DNA of 64,000 bases from assembly GCA_905221605.1 (NCBI GenBank), contig CAJNDS010000191.1:367501-431500 (forward strand), written 5' to 3'. The notes beneath the pieces were generated by a model. That model searched no databases and was not told the DNA's origin. It saw only the letters and a program-made list of their open reading frames with translations. This document shows, piece after piece, positions 32,569 through 45,021 of this stretch (positions are counted from its first letter, which is position 1; each line of letters opens with the position of its first letter). A program made the position numbers and the translations under genes. Source of the DNA: Symbiodinium natans. Its lineage: Eukaryota > Sar > Dinophyceae > Suessiales > Symbiodiniaceae.

Positions 32569-33259
32569 AAGCACCTCTCCTCTTCTTAAGCCCTAAACTA
32601 GCACACTGCCAGACATGCGCAAATTGCTGATTTGTGCTGATGATAAGGACTACTTGCTGCAAGCTCCATCTCTTCCTTGGATCATGCTGACCGCAATACT
32701 GGTTAGATTGCTAACCTACGAGCCGAAGGCCAACACCAACTCCCTGACTATGTGCAATCATGTGTTCTTGGCTCCCAACCAGCGACCGAAAGCAAAATCT
32801 GAAAACGCTTCTCAAGCCCCTCCATCCCACGTCAAGCAGCTTGCTCATGGAGTCGGATTGAGCGCCTGCCACTCTTGCTTACCGGCACGGCTTTCAATGG
32901 CATCTCGGGCTGCACAGATCTAGGATTCGGGATTTACACATGCTTTTAGACTGGAGGACTTGCGAGAGGTCGAGTCTATCCTTCAAACGCCAAGGCCCCC
33001 AAACATTCTTAAACCCAATAACCACTAAGCCCCCTCACCCGAACCCTGAGAAGAACCATTTCCCCACTCCCTCCCCACACCCGGATATTCCCAAAGCCTT
33101 TGCTCTGAATCCAGCTCGACACGCCATCTTGACATCAAATCTCCAGAAATACCCCCTAAGCCCGAAACCCCCCAAAAGCCCTTCCAAAGAGCCGATTAGC
33201 TGCCTACACCCTAAACCCTAACCTCTAAACCCTAAACCCTCAACCCTACACCCCATCTC

Positions 33260-33350
33260 AGCCAGCTTGAGCCCCCGGCGTGCTGGCACATTCAGCTCCC
33301 GCTCCTCGTCCAAGTCCGTCCGCAACTGCCGGAGTCTAGAGTCACAGGGT
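33260..33350 (-). CDS. Exon-like segment, charged helix
   Basis: Frame DSRLRQLRTDLDEERELNVP then ARRGLKLAEM, between telomere-like blocks. Coiled-coil-like charge pattern; no family match. Confidence 0.45.
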
Positions 33351-33379
33351 TTAGGCTTCTTATCGGAGTCGAGGAGTTC

Positions 33380-33450
33380 CCCTAACCCTAAACCCTAAAC
33401 CCTAAACCCTAAACCCTACCCCTAAACCCTAAACCCCCTAAATCCTAAAC
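33380..33450. repeat. Interstitial telomere-like block
   Basis: CCCTAAA units with some CCCCTAAA. Confidence 0.95.
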
Positions 33451-33494
33451 TTTCAAGTGCTTTGGGTTTGGGGCTGGGGGGCAGGTGGGTCGTG

Positions 33495-33590
33495 AAGCCC
33501 GGGGGCCTGCCGCGAGCGCTCGTCGTTCTTGGCCCGATCTGTGAGCTGCGTCTTCGCGATTTCGCGGATCTCCTGGCTCTTCGGAGTTCT
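33495..33590 (-). CDS. Exon-like segment, charged helix
   Basis: Frame PFRTPKSQEIREIAKTQLTD then RAKNDERSRQAPG, followed within 20 bases by TTTAGGG repeats. Good coding character; no family match. Confidence 0.45.
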
Positions 33591-34504
33591 GAAGGGTTTA
33601 GGGTTTAGGGTTTGGGGTTTAGGGTTTGGGATTTAGGGACCTAGCTGGTCTTTGGGCCAGGCAAATTCCTTTTCTGGAATTTTGGAGCCGAAGCCGCTCC
33701 TTCAAGGGGACGATCTGGGGCATCTACTTCCCTAGGGCCCCAATGCTCTCTGAACTACCCGCAAGCGTCGAGTGCCCGAATGTAGGGTGTATGGCCATGA
33801 ACCCTAAACCCTCTAAAGCGTTTTGCCCTAAACCCTAAACCATAAACCCTAAACGGCCCTAAACCCTAAACCCTCTTAACCCTTTTTTGCAGCAGGACGC
33901 CTCGCCACTGCCTGCCTCTTAACCCTAAACCCTAAACCCTTGGGTTTGGGGAACCTAAAGATCCTTAGACGGGCCCTATTTGGCGCATCTTCAGGGAAGG
34001 CTTTTAGGGGTAGAACCTTAGGAGTGCCAGTCCTCATCCCTTGAGGTGTAGGGTTTAAGGGAGGATGGCCCCTGAACCCTAAACTGCATCAAATGACTTG
34101 GCCCCGAACTCAAGGCCTGTTGGGGTAGCTGTGGGTATCGATACATTACTTTTAAGGCAAACAAAGCCATACTTAAGCGAAAGATAACCCCCTAAACTTT
34201 ATAGATCCCTGGAACCTTACTCAGGTGGCTTCTGCTCGAGGTTGCGAGAGCCCAGAGAGGCTCGCTAAGGGAGGGGCCGACCTCACCCAAAAAACCCTCA
34301 ACCTCCCAAACCTCTGGACCCCTGTACTGCGGTGGCCCAAAAAACCCTACAAGCCCAAAAGCCCGTGGAACCTGCTTGACTTCCTTTTGGACGCGGTCAA
34401 TGCGGAACCTGCGAATGAGTGTCTCGGCTGCAACGTGCTCGGACACACATTCTGCAGAAACGGCGCCTACCACAACGTCTCAGTGGTAATACATACTACC
34501 CTTG

Positions 34505-34572
34505 TAGCCATATGGGGGGTCACGAAAAAAGGGGAGCCCTAATATAGAGCGCCAAATAGTCTTCCCCAGTAT
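34505..34572 (+). mobile_element. Family 1 element, left part
   Basis: ACGAAAAAAGGGGAGCCCTA then ATATAGAGCGCCAAATAGTC resembles the first half of family 1. Confidence 0.45.
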
Positions 34573-35439
34573 GATGCCCCTCTCCCTCGGCAGATTGGCT
34601 TGGCGACCCATGCCCCGATCACAAACCGCATCTGGCCGACTCGGGCCACACTTTAGGCGCGAAAGTTCAGGCCGAACGACCTTTTTCTTGCAACAGGGTT
34701 TTTGGGGTTTCGGGTCAAACTCTCCTAACCCTAAACATCCTATAAGCCCTCAGAAGCGCAGTCAGGGTGTTTCCCACTTGCAGAAACGCTTGGCAGAGAC
34801 TGCCTGCTTTACGAGGCACACAACGAGGCTCGGGTCGTGACTAGGGGCGAACAGCTACTGCGAATTGCAATCATGTTCCCGGAATGATGAGCCGATAACC
34901 AAAGAAAGATGAGCCGGCACTCGTACCCGAAGAAATGAGACTACTGACTAACCCGGAACCCAGAACCCCAAACTGTGGGGATCTGCGGGGCTTTGGGCAA
35001 CGCCTCTCTTTTTCCAACTTCTCGTCCATCTCGTCGCAGGTCACGACCTCGGTAGCATATCCCCGTGAACCCTGTTTTCCCACTTAGGTTTAGGGTTTAG
35101 GGTTTAGTGATGTTTTACGAGCTCTTTGTGAGCGTCGTGAGATGTTGGCAGTCTGCCCCTACGATTGCGCAAGAAACAAAACAAGAACGCACATCTGTCC
35201 GAGAACGGAGCCACTTTCTTCATAGTTTCGGAGATCTCCTCAGTGGGATTCCAGGACAGCAGTTTGCAAGGCAGCGATATGGCAATAAAGCTGCCTGCTC
35301 GCTCTGATCTCCAGATTTCTTTCGGAGAGCTCGCAGTTACACTGCCAGCCTCTGTCCGAAAGCCTTTCTGATCAATTCCAATTGAATTTTTGCCGCCCAT
35401 GGCCAAGGCAAACTGACGCAAGCTGAGAGCTCAGTGCTG

Positions 35440-35550
35440 CCGAGGCGCTTTGCGCATCTCTTGCACACTCGCGATCTCCATGTGGTAGTCGCGGCGGATG
35501 TCCTGGGCGGCATGGGTCCCATCGTGGAAATCCACGAGACCCCTTAGCCG
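35440..35550 (-). CDS. Exon-like segment, unrecognised
   Basis: Frame GLVDFHDGTHAAQDIRRDYH then MEIASVQEMRKAP. Strong coding character, no family recognised. Another open minus frame lies just downstream (35104-35421). Confidence 0.45.
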
Positions 35551-35698
35551 GGAAGTAAGAGAACTTGAGCCTTATTTTCGGGTTTAGGAGGCGGCGAGAG
35601 CCCTTTTCAGGTTGGTAGAAACGCCCATGACCTGTTTACAACGGCCTTGTCTACCCACAAACCTGAAACCCTAGCCCCTAAACCCCTCTGTCACGTGT

Positions 35699-35785
35699 GC
35701 CGAGACCCCGGACGCGCATGATCTCCGCATTGTGCGCGACCTGGGCAAGCTGCGTGTGGCAAACGCCATCCACGAGTTTGGGTTG
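35699..35785 (+). CDS. Exon-like segment on the plus strand
   Basis: Frame ETPDAHDLRIVRDLGKLRVA then NAIHEFG runs into TTAGGG repeats. If real it is an exception to the minus-strand rule; it may be a rearranged fragment. Confidence 0.3.
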
Positions 35786-36543
35786 GTTGGCTTAGGGTTT
35801 ATAGGGTTTAGGTTGATTAAGTCGAATGCCAAGAGAACACAGTTTTCCAGAAAAACTCAGATATGCAGAGCGCCACAGCCTATGATACGCCAAGCTATAC
35901 CCAACCCGACATTACTCGAATCCTCCTATGCATGATATGATGACCCTACTAAATGAACCTCATCGTGCAGACCCAACCAGGACCAAGGTTGGGGCCAGAA
36001 AGTTGCACTGCTTCTTGAAACTGACTTTCATCTCCGCCATGTCTCTGTCCTCCGGGCTTGCACTCTCACAACTGAGCCAGGCGAAGATTGAGGGCCCAAC
36101 CGTGATGACTGAGATCGATGGCGGCTCCAGTATCACACCGCCCATCCTATCGTAACCCTAAACTTGTAAGCCAAAATCGGGCACCGCCTATGGAACACCT
36201 TTTGCGACGAGCACGTAAACCCTTTCCAACAGGCCTCGTACAGCAACAGCTACGGCCAAAAAACCTTAGCCCTAAACCCTTTCTGCTAAACCCTAAGCAT
36301 GAAACTCGAAGGTCCTGCTGCTCCACACACCGGCGCCACTCCACCTGGCTCTGCTCGAAATCCTGGTGCCAAACAGTTTGCTCAACTCGTTTGTTGCTTT
36401 GTTGTGAGTAGGCATCTCCTGCAGCTCAGCTACCAAGATCCCTGTAAGGATCCAAAACCCCAAAATAGTACCCTAGTCTACTATTGGGTCGTTCCGAGGA
36501 ACCCTGTTTCAAGGGGATCGACTGTACTTTTTGGAACCTTTTA

Positions 36544-36558
36544 GGGGGGGGGGGGGGT
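36544..36558. repeat. Poly-G run
   Basis: G homopolymer. Confidence 0.9.
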
Positions 36559-36909
36559 CTGGGTAAGACCTACACAGGATGTCTGCCCAAGCAAGTGCGC
36601 CGCTTGCGGGTTGGAGGCCAACGGGCAGGCATCTGCCTTTTGCATGGTAGCTTGGAAGCCGAAACCACACATTAGACTTGAATCATGATGACAAAAACTC
36701 TAAAAATGAAACCGGGGTTCTGGTATATGGAAGAGCCGAAAGTGCCACAAAGTACCATGATATTTATGCTGTCAGAAGCAAGCATGCTGCTGGCCAATAA
36801 GAAAACTAACGGTTTTTTTTATGGTGTTTTCAATTGGTCTCAAGCACAACAAGATACAGCTGCAGGTGTAAGAAGAGCAGGAAATACATGTAGGTCTTAG
36901 GGGACGGGG

Positions 36910-37052
36910 ACCGTACATATATACATGTATACATATATGTATCTATACATACTAATATATTAGTCTCTTACTCTATTAATATATTAATATACGAATATGT
37001 TCATATATATATATGTGTACATTTGTAAAAGTGTGTGTGTGTGTGTGTGTTA
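36910..37052. repeat. AT-rich and (GT)n microsatellites
   Basis: ATACATATAT tracts, ATTAATATATTAAT palindromes and a (GT)10 run. Confidence 0.9.
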
Positions 37053-37101
37053 TGTCGTGATTCAACACTCTTTCCGTTTGCGTGCGTATCTGCACTCTAA
37101 A

Positions 37102-37275
37102 CTAAACACGAAAGTCCTTAATTGACCATGGCAACAGCTCAACATCATGGGCCAAGTCCTTCTCGAAGGACTCCTGCCGTTGGGTCAAGCCCTTCAAACC
37201 TGCACGTGGGCTTCGTGTACTTGAGATTCGCACTGGGAGGAAAGGCGCGGCCGAATAATCTGCGGCCATAAAACT
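37102..37275 (-). CDS. Exon-like segment, unrecognised
   Basis: Frame LTQRQESFEKDLAHDVELLP then WSIKDF; GTGCAG|G upstream is a plausible acceptor. No family match. Confidence 0.45.
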   Translation of the reverse strand, partial: SFMAADYSAAPFLPVRISSTRSPRAGLKGLTQRQESFEKDLAHDVELLPWSIKDFRV

Positions 37276-37768
37276 AGAATGGGATACCAGCGAGCAGCGG
37301 ATGAGTGACGTAGGGCGCAAGGTGAGATGCCTTGTGCATTCGCTCAAACATCAAGGCAGACACCCGCAGCAGACGTCACGAAGACAGCTTTCGTTCAGAC
37401 AGCTTTTGTGCTTGTCCGGTTGGACGATGCCATGGTACAGATCCCAAATGCGAATGAGCACTGCAATGTATTGCAATCCATCTGTTCAACCAATCCAGTG
37501 GGCTGACGTAACCTGTTGTCGACTTATGACCGCTTCTACGTGTATGCAGTCTATAATTACTTCAGGAACTGCCGAGCTTAGAGCTGTACGGAGCACCAAG
37601 AAACCCTGCCCTGCGAACGCCCTCCCGATTGTCCGCGGCCTCGCTCGGTGTCCGTGATGCGACGCAGCATCGAGGGAATGGGGGAGGCCTGCATGTGTGC
37701 CAGGTCGACATCAGCTCAAGCCCCCCTTTTGCATCCAGGCTTGGGTGAGCGTGCCGGGAAAGAGCTCA

Positions 37769-37770
37769 TG

Positions 37771-37804
<34 letters not shown>
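37769..37804. repeat. Poly-C run (about 35 bases)
   Basis: One of the longest homopolymers in the window. Confidence 0.95.
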
Positions 37805-37806
<2 letters not shown>

Positions 37807-38149
37807 AAGACTCGACGGCGCCCGCTCTCACGCCACTGCCGTTGCCCACTATGCAGTGATGGCGTGCACTTGCGAGACATGCTCAAACGATGACTGGTAA
37901 AAACCTGGTCTCACCACGTAGTATAATTAAGCCCTAAACCCTAAACCAAGCCTATGCAACCCAACATTCCCACAACCTTAGCCCCAAGGCCCACGGTGCA
38001 TCTATCCCAGAAGACGGAAGACTGACGGGCCCCGTGCGAAGTCAGTGAGTTCCTTCAGCTCTTTGGTGAGGAGTGTGAGGCCTGGCGAACCAAAAGCCCG
38101 AAAGAGCGTTTGGCGCTGTATCCAAAAACGGACTCGCAAATCCTGCAAC

Positions 38150-38330
38150 CCTAAAACCCAAAACCCTTTGTTTGGGTAACGGACTTTGGGGCTCCGGCAA
38201 ACCCTAAACCCTAAACCCTAAACCCTTTTGCATCCGGGCTTGGGGAGTCGGCCGGGAACCCTGTTTGCAACTGGGCTTGGGGACTAGCCAGATCCCGGGA
38301 ACCCTAAACCCTAAACCCTAAACCCACCTT
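38150..38330. repeat. Telomere-like blocks with embedded CCTTTTGCATCCGGGCTTGG module
   Basis: CCCTAAA units alternate with a recurring module: TTTGGGTAACGGACTTTGG..CTCCGGCAAACC and CCTTTTGCATCCGGGCTTGG. Related modules lie at 47885-48130 and 48291-48335. Confidence 0.75.
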
Positions 38331-38430
38331 CGATCCCTGAGTTTGCAAAGGCCTTTGTCATCCCCGTAGAGGTCCTCAAGGAGCTGCTCACCTTTTAGGA
38401 GGAGGCACTTGATCGCGCCCCTCAAGGTAT
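38330..38430 (-). CDS. Exon-like segment, unrecognised
   Basis: Frame RGAIKCLLLKGEQLLEDLYG then DDKGLCKLRDRR, directly beside telomere-like repeat. An internal AAAAG|GTGAGC could be a donor. No family match. Confidence 0.4.
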
Positions 38431-38791
38431 ATATGTCTGGGGCTTCGTGGCCTTTTTGTTTTTGTTTTTGAGGGGGGGGGGGGGTGAGAATGCAGGAACC
38501 CTGAAAAGGCATGAGTATGTACATGTAAATAATGACATGAATACATCAAAACTATGTGTATATATGTATGTGTATCATTCCCCCCCCCCCCCCCACTTCC
38601 CTTACCAATTGCTCCCCCCCCCCCCCCGCGGTATCAACGTGTTCGGTGTGAGATTAGGGTTTAGGTGTTCCTAAACCAGGACCATATGTAAAAGCATGTT
38701 TGTACTTATACCGGAATTTTGGTGAAGGGTTCCTAATTAGTAGAGCCCATTCCGAAGGGCTGTTTGGGTTCGACAGGTTGGGCGCTGTGCT

Positions 38792-38835
38792 TAGGGGGGG
38801 GGGGGGGGGGAAGGGGGGAAGGGGGGAAGGGGGGG
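38792..38835. repeat. Poly-G run with GGGGGGAA repeats
   Basis: G homopolymer, then GGGGGGAA units. Confidence 0.9.
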
Positions 38836-38879
38836 TTCTTTTGATGCAGCGCGGTGGCCTAAGTAGGAGGAAAGGTTCA

Positions 38880-38985
38880 CGTTTCGGATCGCACGTCTCT
38901 GACAAGGCTTGGGGCATGGGTGCATCTGGCAGAAGCACTTCTTCGAATCCTTTTGCAGCTCGCCACCAGAATTGAATCTGCCTTT
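38880..38985 (-). CDS. Exon-like segment, unrecognised
   Basis: Frame QIQFWWRAAKGFEEVLLPDA then PMPQALSETCD. Aromatic-rich and coding-like; no family match. Confidence 0.42.
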
Positions 38986-39016
38986 GCATTCGTTTTTATG
39001 CATGTAGTAACAGAAC

Positions 39017-39022
39017 ATGTAC

Positions 39023-39064
<42 letters not shown>

Positions 39065-39118
39065 GTACATGTACATGTACATGTACATGTACATGTACAT
39101 ATACATACACATACATAC
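39017..39118. repeat. (ACATAT)n/(ACATGT)n microsatellite
   Basis: Six-base repeats, ACATAT units followed by ACATGT units. Confidence 0.97.
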
Positions 39119-39129
39119 TTAGGGAAGGT

Positions 39130-39250
39130 TCCGTCTGCCCGCAGTCCAGAGGACGTGACGCTGCTTGTTGATGGTATCGATTCGACCGTCCAACTCCTGA
39201 AGCGCCGCAGCCCACTGCGCAACACAGCCCAAAAGCGTGGCTGGGATTTG
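39130..39250 (-). CDS. Exon-like segment, unrecognised
   Basis: Frame AQWAAALQELDGRIDTINKQ then RHVLWTAG, with possible acceptors at TTGCGCAG and GCTTCAG. Helical. Perhaps the same gene as 38880-38985. Confidence 0.45.
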
Positions 39251-39639
39251 AGGGAGCATGTATGTATAAGATGTGCCCATATATACATAATCATATATAC
39301 ATATTCATATCATTTCATTGCTGTTTAAGGGGGTTTCAGGCCCCAGGGCTCCACAATGAAGGATGAGGTTTTGACGACCTGCATGGAGCTAATGGATCTT
39401 CCGACAGCCCACGGCTTTGGCGCACCTCTCGTTCGTGGTCGATGCCTCTGCAGGAAATGGGGGCTTCCGAAAATAGGGGTACCCGTTTAACGGGTCCCTT
39501 TAAGGGGATTCAATTCTATTTGGGGTGTAATAGGGGTACCCCCTATTTTGGGAAATGCCCAAATCTGCTCTACTCTGAGAAGCTCACTAGAGTCCTCAGC
39601 GACGACATTGCCACATCTTGGACTTGGCTAAGCCACCCC

Positions 39640-39712
39640 ATAATCTAGGGACCTTAAGGATTAGAATAGGGTTTTGGGGATTCCTATGGCATAATTGTAA
39701 AGGGGCCACAGG
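39640..39712 (+). repeat. Dispersed repeat, family 2, copy a
   Basis: CTAGGGACCTTAAGGATTAG then AATAGGGTTTTGGGGATT, about 400 bases from copy b; TAAAGGG follows in both. Confidence 0.7.
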
Positions 39713-40039
39713 CCCTTGCCTTAAGGGGGGGGGGGGACCCCGAAAAGTTACCGGTAACATTTCCGGGTCTCTCGCCGGGCATCTGGGAAAAATATGCAAG
39801 CCTACCCCACAATCCGTGTAACATATACAAGACATGAAAGAGACAGAGAACTAAAGGATGTGTGTTTGGGTCTTTGTGGGGGCAAGACACACAAGCTAAA
39901 ATGTTACAAAGCCTGGGGGGGGGGGTTCTCCTGGTCACAATTCCGACCCCCCCCCCAAGATGTTTCCACGAAACCATCGGCAACTTGACGCAGCCCCCCC
40001 TCCCCCCCCCCTGGAAACATTTCCTAAAGCAGGGCCATC

Positions 40040-40118
40040 CACCCCAAAATCTAGGAACCTTGACGATTAGAATAGGGTTTTGGGGATTTCTTGAACAAAA
40101 ATCGTAAAGGGACCATGG
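40040..40118 (+). repeat. Dispersed repeat, family 2, copy b
   Basis: CTAGGAACCTTGACGATTAG then AATAGGGTTTTGGGGATT; a diverged copy of 39640-39712. Confidence 0.7.
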
Positions 40119-40407
40119 GGGAAAACTGTTAGAGAATTATTCCGACCCCTAAAAAAAAACACCCTGCTCAGCCTGGGCACTGTTTTTGTTCATTGTTGGG
40201 ATAGTATGAAAAATTGAAACTTCTATTCCTTACTGGGTTTAACCCTAAACCCTAAACCCTAAACCCTAAACCTGAAGTACCCTTAAGAATGTAAAATGCT
40301 ACCCAACCATGACAAAGTCTTGGGCGAGGCAGGGCTTGGGCCCCCGGACGCTTGTGGCACGCGCTCATGGCGTCCTTGCTGTTCCGCAGGGCCTCGCAAC
40401 TTGGGGC

Positions 40408-40480
40408 ACAGGGTTAGGGTTTAGGGTTTAGGGTTTAGGGTTTAGGGTTTAGGGTTTCGGGTTTCGGGTTTCGGGTTCAG
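40408..40480. repeat. Interstitial telomere-like block (TTTAGGG)n
   Basis: Six TTTAGGG units followed by TTTCGGG variants. A CCCTAAA block of opposite orientation lies 150 bases away (40239-40264). Confidence 0.95.
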
Positions 40481-40599
40481 GGTTAACGGCACTTGCAGAT
40501 GTCGACGTTTTGGAGCTTAGGGTCAAAACCTGAGTCACTTGCACCATCATGCTTCACTCCCAATAGACATTTTCACATTCAAACAAGGCCAGGCAAGCT

Positions 40600-40790
40600 C
40601 ATGAAAAGGCCCATGCCTCGTCATGCTGTAGTTGAAGTCGCGCAGCTTCATCCCAGATTCGGGTATCCTGCGCAATGAGAACTTGCTGCCCGTCTCTGAA
40701 GACATCGGGCTACGTGCAAAGTTCCTCACGGACCAGACGCCCAATGTCGTTCTTGACAGCCTCAACCAACGGCGCAAACTTCGATCAAAA
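40600..40790 (-). CDS. Exon-like segments with an in-frame TAG
   Basis: One frame reads FAPLVEAVKNDIGRLVREEL, meets a TAG, and continues DGQQVLIAQDTRIWDEAARL. Either two exons around a very short intron or a decayed gene. No family match. Confidence 0.4.
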
Positions 40791-41702
40791 AGCTCAGCAG
40801 GGCTGAGGGTTTATAGGATTTTAAAAAAAAAACTATAGGATTTGTAGGGTTGCAGGGTATAACTTTGTATAGGGTTACAAGGTTGAATTTTGCCACCCGC
40901 TTCACTGATATCTGTCGGCCACACTGCAGGGAACAAACCGGGGGAAACCATCCATACACGTGCCACTAAACTCGGCAGAAACCTCTGAACTCTCGCCCTT
41001 GAGTCACTTCTTACAGGAGCCCTGTTTCGGCATGTCACAGCACCTCCTTATCTCACAGGGTTTAGGGTTTAGGTGTCTTTGGTATATCTTGGGTGCGGGA
41101 GCAGACTGCTATCTGGCTTCGCTTGCGCTAGGGGCTTAAGGAAGACTACGTTCTGGGGTTTCGTGGCGGATACACTAAACCCTAAACCCTAAACCCTACA
41201 TCAACCCTAAACCCTAAACCCTGGCTCCAAATGGGCCAGGGGGAGATGGATGGGGTGGGTGGGGTACAACCTCTGCAGCAAAGCCTTGTGCGAAGCTTGT
41301 GTGCGGTACGACGTGGTGCAGCAGTTTGATCAAACAGTGTTAATAGAGTGTTTTGAGGAATAAGTATTGCTATACCCTCTTCACCACTCCCCCTCCTTTA
41401 CTGAATATTGCAACTCACAACACTGGCTCCGATTAAGATCTCATTCGAAATTGGTCAAATAGGGTTCAGGGTTTCGGGCTTAAAAGGGTGTGCAGGCATG
41501 TGTCGAACCTGATTCTAATGGCGTGAAGGTGTTGGAAGGGGCGGCATTCTTCCTTTGCGACCACGAAACCCAAGTTAACGGATTCTTGAAGCCGCAGTCG
41601 GAGAACCGAACCCTCATGAGTTGGCACTGAGTTCACCGGCGACCACCGCCGACTGCTGCGAGTCCAAGGTCGACCTTGCCGCAAGGATCTCTCTTGTACA
41701 CG

Positions 41703-41740
41703 GTTTAGGGTTTAGGGTTTAGGGTTTAGGGTTTAGGGTT
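41703..41740. repeat. Interstitial telomere-like block (TTTAGGG)n
   Basis: Five TTTAGGG units. Confidence 0.95.
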
Positions 41741-42416
41741 GCGAATGATGGGAACTTCTTGGCTCAAGCTGAAGCGGACTTGCCGAGTGCGTCTTGCGGC
41801 GTCCCTGCGTCAAGGAGCAGGCTTGACGTCGAGGTACTGCTGCCCGTAGGTATTCTCGAGCTCTCGCACCTACTAGCATCATGGGGATGGGCTTGCAGCT
41901 TCGTGCCCGAAACAAACCTAGGACCTAAGCACAAGATGCCCTTTGCGCTCTTTCAGGGCTTCCTGGAACTTCCTGCAGGGGTTCGCGAACCTGGGGGAGG
42001 GTGCGTGCAGGTTATGTAGGAGAAGCAGAATCGTACAAGGCGTAGAATCGTACAAGGCGTAGCCGCGATGTTGAATCCTGACAGGCGCAGTATTCAGGAG
42101 AACACCCCTCCCGCCATGCTCAGCACAAGACCGAGCAAGCACAAGGGGTGCTGCTGAAAGGCTTCGCGTGTCAAGCAAGGAATCACAAGAATCACCGTAA
42201 TCCCTCTCAAGTGGAAGCTCTGGACTCTAAACACGTGACTGGTCAGGTGGGAACACACGCGCCTTATCCGCCATGGAATTCGTTGCATCTTCCACCACCT
42301 CCCATGATTTGGAGAGCGAAATGGGTGCGGGCGCGTAGGGCGCCTGGTAATTTGTTTGGTCGTGTTGAACTTTCCAGGTTTTCAAGACATTTCGGACTAT
42401 TCCGTGGGGTTGGGCC

Positions 42417-42444
42417 GGGGGGTGGGGGGGGGGGGGGGGGGGGG
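42417..42444. repeat. Poly-G run
   Basis: G homopolymer with a single T. Confidence 0.9.
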
Positions 42445-43514
42445 AAAGGCCGAGGGGGCGCCGGGAGTAGGGGGATATTGTCGTTTCGGATGGCGGCCAT
42501 GCCCAAAAACTGGCATTTACAGCGTTTTTGCCACTTTATACAACATACCTAACTGCAGAAGAATTGTTGATGCTTCTGGGCTTCTGGAACAAGACACGCA
42601 GTCACAAGCGTTCATGCCCTCTGTGAACATACCCAAAAGACTGCTATTTACGGCGTGCCCAAAAGGATGTTTGATTCTTCTGGAACAAAACGTGCTGACA
42701 GGAGAACTGAAAGAATCAAAAGCGAGCATTCGTCGGTGCATCATCAGAGGAATGCTACTGGTAGAAGAGAAGTGGAACTCAAACTGGTCGGGGCAAGCTT
42801 AGACTGGCCTGGCTTGATTTCACTTGAGCAAGGGTGAGTCGGGGAGGAAGCATTTCTCTAGTTTGCTTTCTGCGCACCGACGCGTGAATCATATTTGGGC
42901 ACATTGAGGCATCGTTGCCTTCTGCTTCCACGTCTTCTGTCTAACGTGCCGCCATGGTTCTTCTGGTCCGTCATGAGTACTGTTATTTGTTCCCCTGCGT
43001 CTCACTGCTTATGGTGTGCTGGCATTCTGTGCTTGCACTTTGCCGCTTGTACGTATTCGCTTCGTTCGGTCTTGTTGTCGCCCTTCCTTTCCTTGTCTGC
43101 CCCTTCCTTCCTAAGAAATTAAATATAGTCACATGAGTGAGGCAGGCTTGTTTTTTCATTGGACAAGGGTACCTTCCAAGATCCTCCACACTGATGCTGA
43201 TGCTGATGCCCGGCCACTAAGCCCATCCGAGGAGAATTTTCCCAAACCCCAACTCCAGATGCTGGAAGCTATCCCCGCTCTCAACCCGTCATCCGAAGCC
43301 CTAAGCCCTTAACACCCAAACTAGAACCACCGTTTTGCAACAGACGTCGTAGCTGCCTGATACCCCCAAAACCCCCAAACCGACCCACACCAGGCCGGTA
43401 GGTGGCCTTCGAGATCTGGCCTTGCTTGATGACTTCGTACTGGAGTTGGTCCACTTTGCCCTAGGAGAACGGAAGTTTCGGATTTGGCGCCTCTGCCGTT
43501 GCAGTTGCGGAGCA

Positions 43515-43618
43515 GCCTAAACCCTAAACCCTAAACCCCAAACCCTAAACCCTAAACCCTAAACCCTAAACCCTAAACCCAAACCCTAAACCCTAAACCC
43601 TAAGCCCTAAACCCTGAG
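43515..43618. repeat. Interstitial telomere-like block (CCCTAAA)n
   Basis: About fourteen CCCTAAA units with a few variants; the largest block in the window. Confidence 0.97.
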
Positions 43619-43804
43619 TCAGGAGAGCAAAGAGAGGAATCCCACTTCGACTTGCCGTGCACGTTAATGCTCTCGACGTGGTCTGAGGGTCAACGTCCGA
43701 GCTGCACTGCTGCTGCCAGGGATGCTAATGGGTAGAGGGCTGCCAGCTGCTCAGCTTTTTGGGAGGTAGGTGGGTTTGGGTTTTGGGATTTGTGGGCCTA
43801 GGTC

Positions 43805-43900
43805 GGAGTAACCACTGGCGCCCCGGCGATATTCCGACCATGATCCTCCACCAGGGTGATGAGCTCCTTTCGGAAGTCAGGGTTTCGGAGCCCCAAAGCA
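43805..43900 (-). CDS. Exon-like segment, unrecognised
   Basis: Frame LRNPDFRKELITLVEDHGRN then IAGAPVV. Strong coding character; no family match. Confidence 0.42.
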
Positions 43901-45021
43901 CTCTCCTCCGACCCCTTGACCCTTGAAGTGGTCATGGCTGTGAATCGAGATGGGGTTATGTGGTGGAACCCTCCCACTCCTGCCGTGCCCCTCCCTTTAT
44001 ATCCGACATCTTCCCTTCCAGAACGCACACGCAGGTACGAAGACCGAACCGGGCATGCAGCATCGAAGAAAAAGGACTGTTCATGTGGCTTGCTGTGGTC
44101 ACCAATTGGAGAGCATTTTGCGCAGATAGCGTTTAAGGGTATGCATGTGGTCGAGATAGCTTGTTTCGGAGCAGGCTAGGCTTGCCACAGCAGAGAACCG
44201 CTTTGTTACAATCCCAATGTCAGCCGCATACAGGGGACCATCTGAAGTCGTGGCCATATAGGGTTTCATAGAATTACTTCCCCACCATCATGTGTCCTTC
44301 TGTCGGTGGTCGAGGTCCGAGATTTGCAGCAAGGTTGGGCGAAGTACCCGGAGAATCTGGCAGATGGAGGCGTGAGCAAGCAAGCCCTACTATCACTGCT
44401 AGAAGGGTTTTCAGAGCTCGGGGCTGGGGTGTTTGGTTCCATAGGGCCTTGGAGGTCTGAACCTGTAACCCGTATAATTGCCAGAAATAGAGCCACACAT
44501 CCCCAACCCTGAACCTGGAAAATGGCAAGCCACCTAAAATCGACAGCCGGCATGGCGCTCTAGAGTTCCAGACGTTAGTTTGGACGTAGCGGACAGCCCT
44601 CAACCCTTGCACACACATGCCTCATTGAGCTGGCAATGACGGGTGCTTTCAAGCAAGTCAGAAGTGAAACGCGCATGCTACTGATGCTCAAGCAGCTCCT
44701 CTTGTGAGGCCCGCAGTGGCGCTCTACCGTACAACCATCAAGGTCAAAACTCGGGGAGTTTCTCGAAGCCGCGGCTTCAAACCTGTGCCGAAAATCTACA
44801 TTCATAGTGGGCTTGCACGGATTTTCTGCAGGGCCCATTCAGAATCGAATGCAGGCCGTTCCATACACGACACCCGGTAGTTGGCCACACTGAACAAGCC
44901 CTGTGCTCTGCTCCAGAGAAACTTCCCCACCAAAAGCGTCGCTTGGCGACTACTCCGGCAACTTCTTCGCATCTGCCACTCGCTCCTCCCGGCTTTGACG
45001 CACACTTTGGTTTCAAGGCTG

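Noticed and set aside
41748..41770. TTGGCTCAAG, the 3' end of the dinoflagellate spliced leader
   Set aside because: The matching 5' part (CCGTAGCCATT) is absent here and at the other occurrence near 7930 (minus strand), so a relict spliced-leader insertion is not supported.
42356..42802. Plus-strand frame with coding-like C-terminal half
   Set aside because: Starts through a poly-G run and overlaps short local duplications (CCCAAAAGACTG, TTCTGGAACAA). No splice sites or family; left as unassigned.
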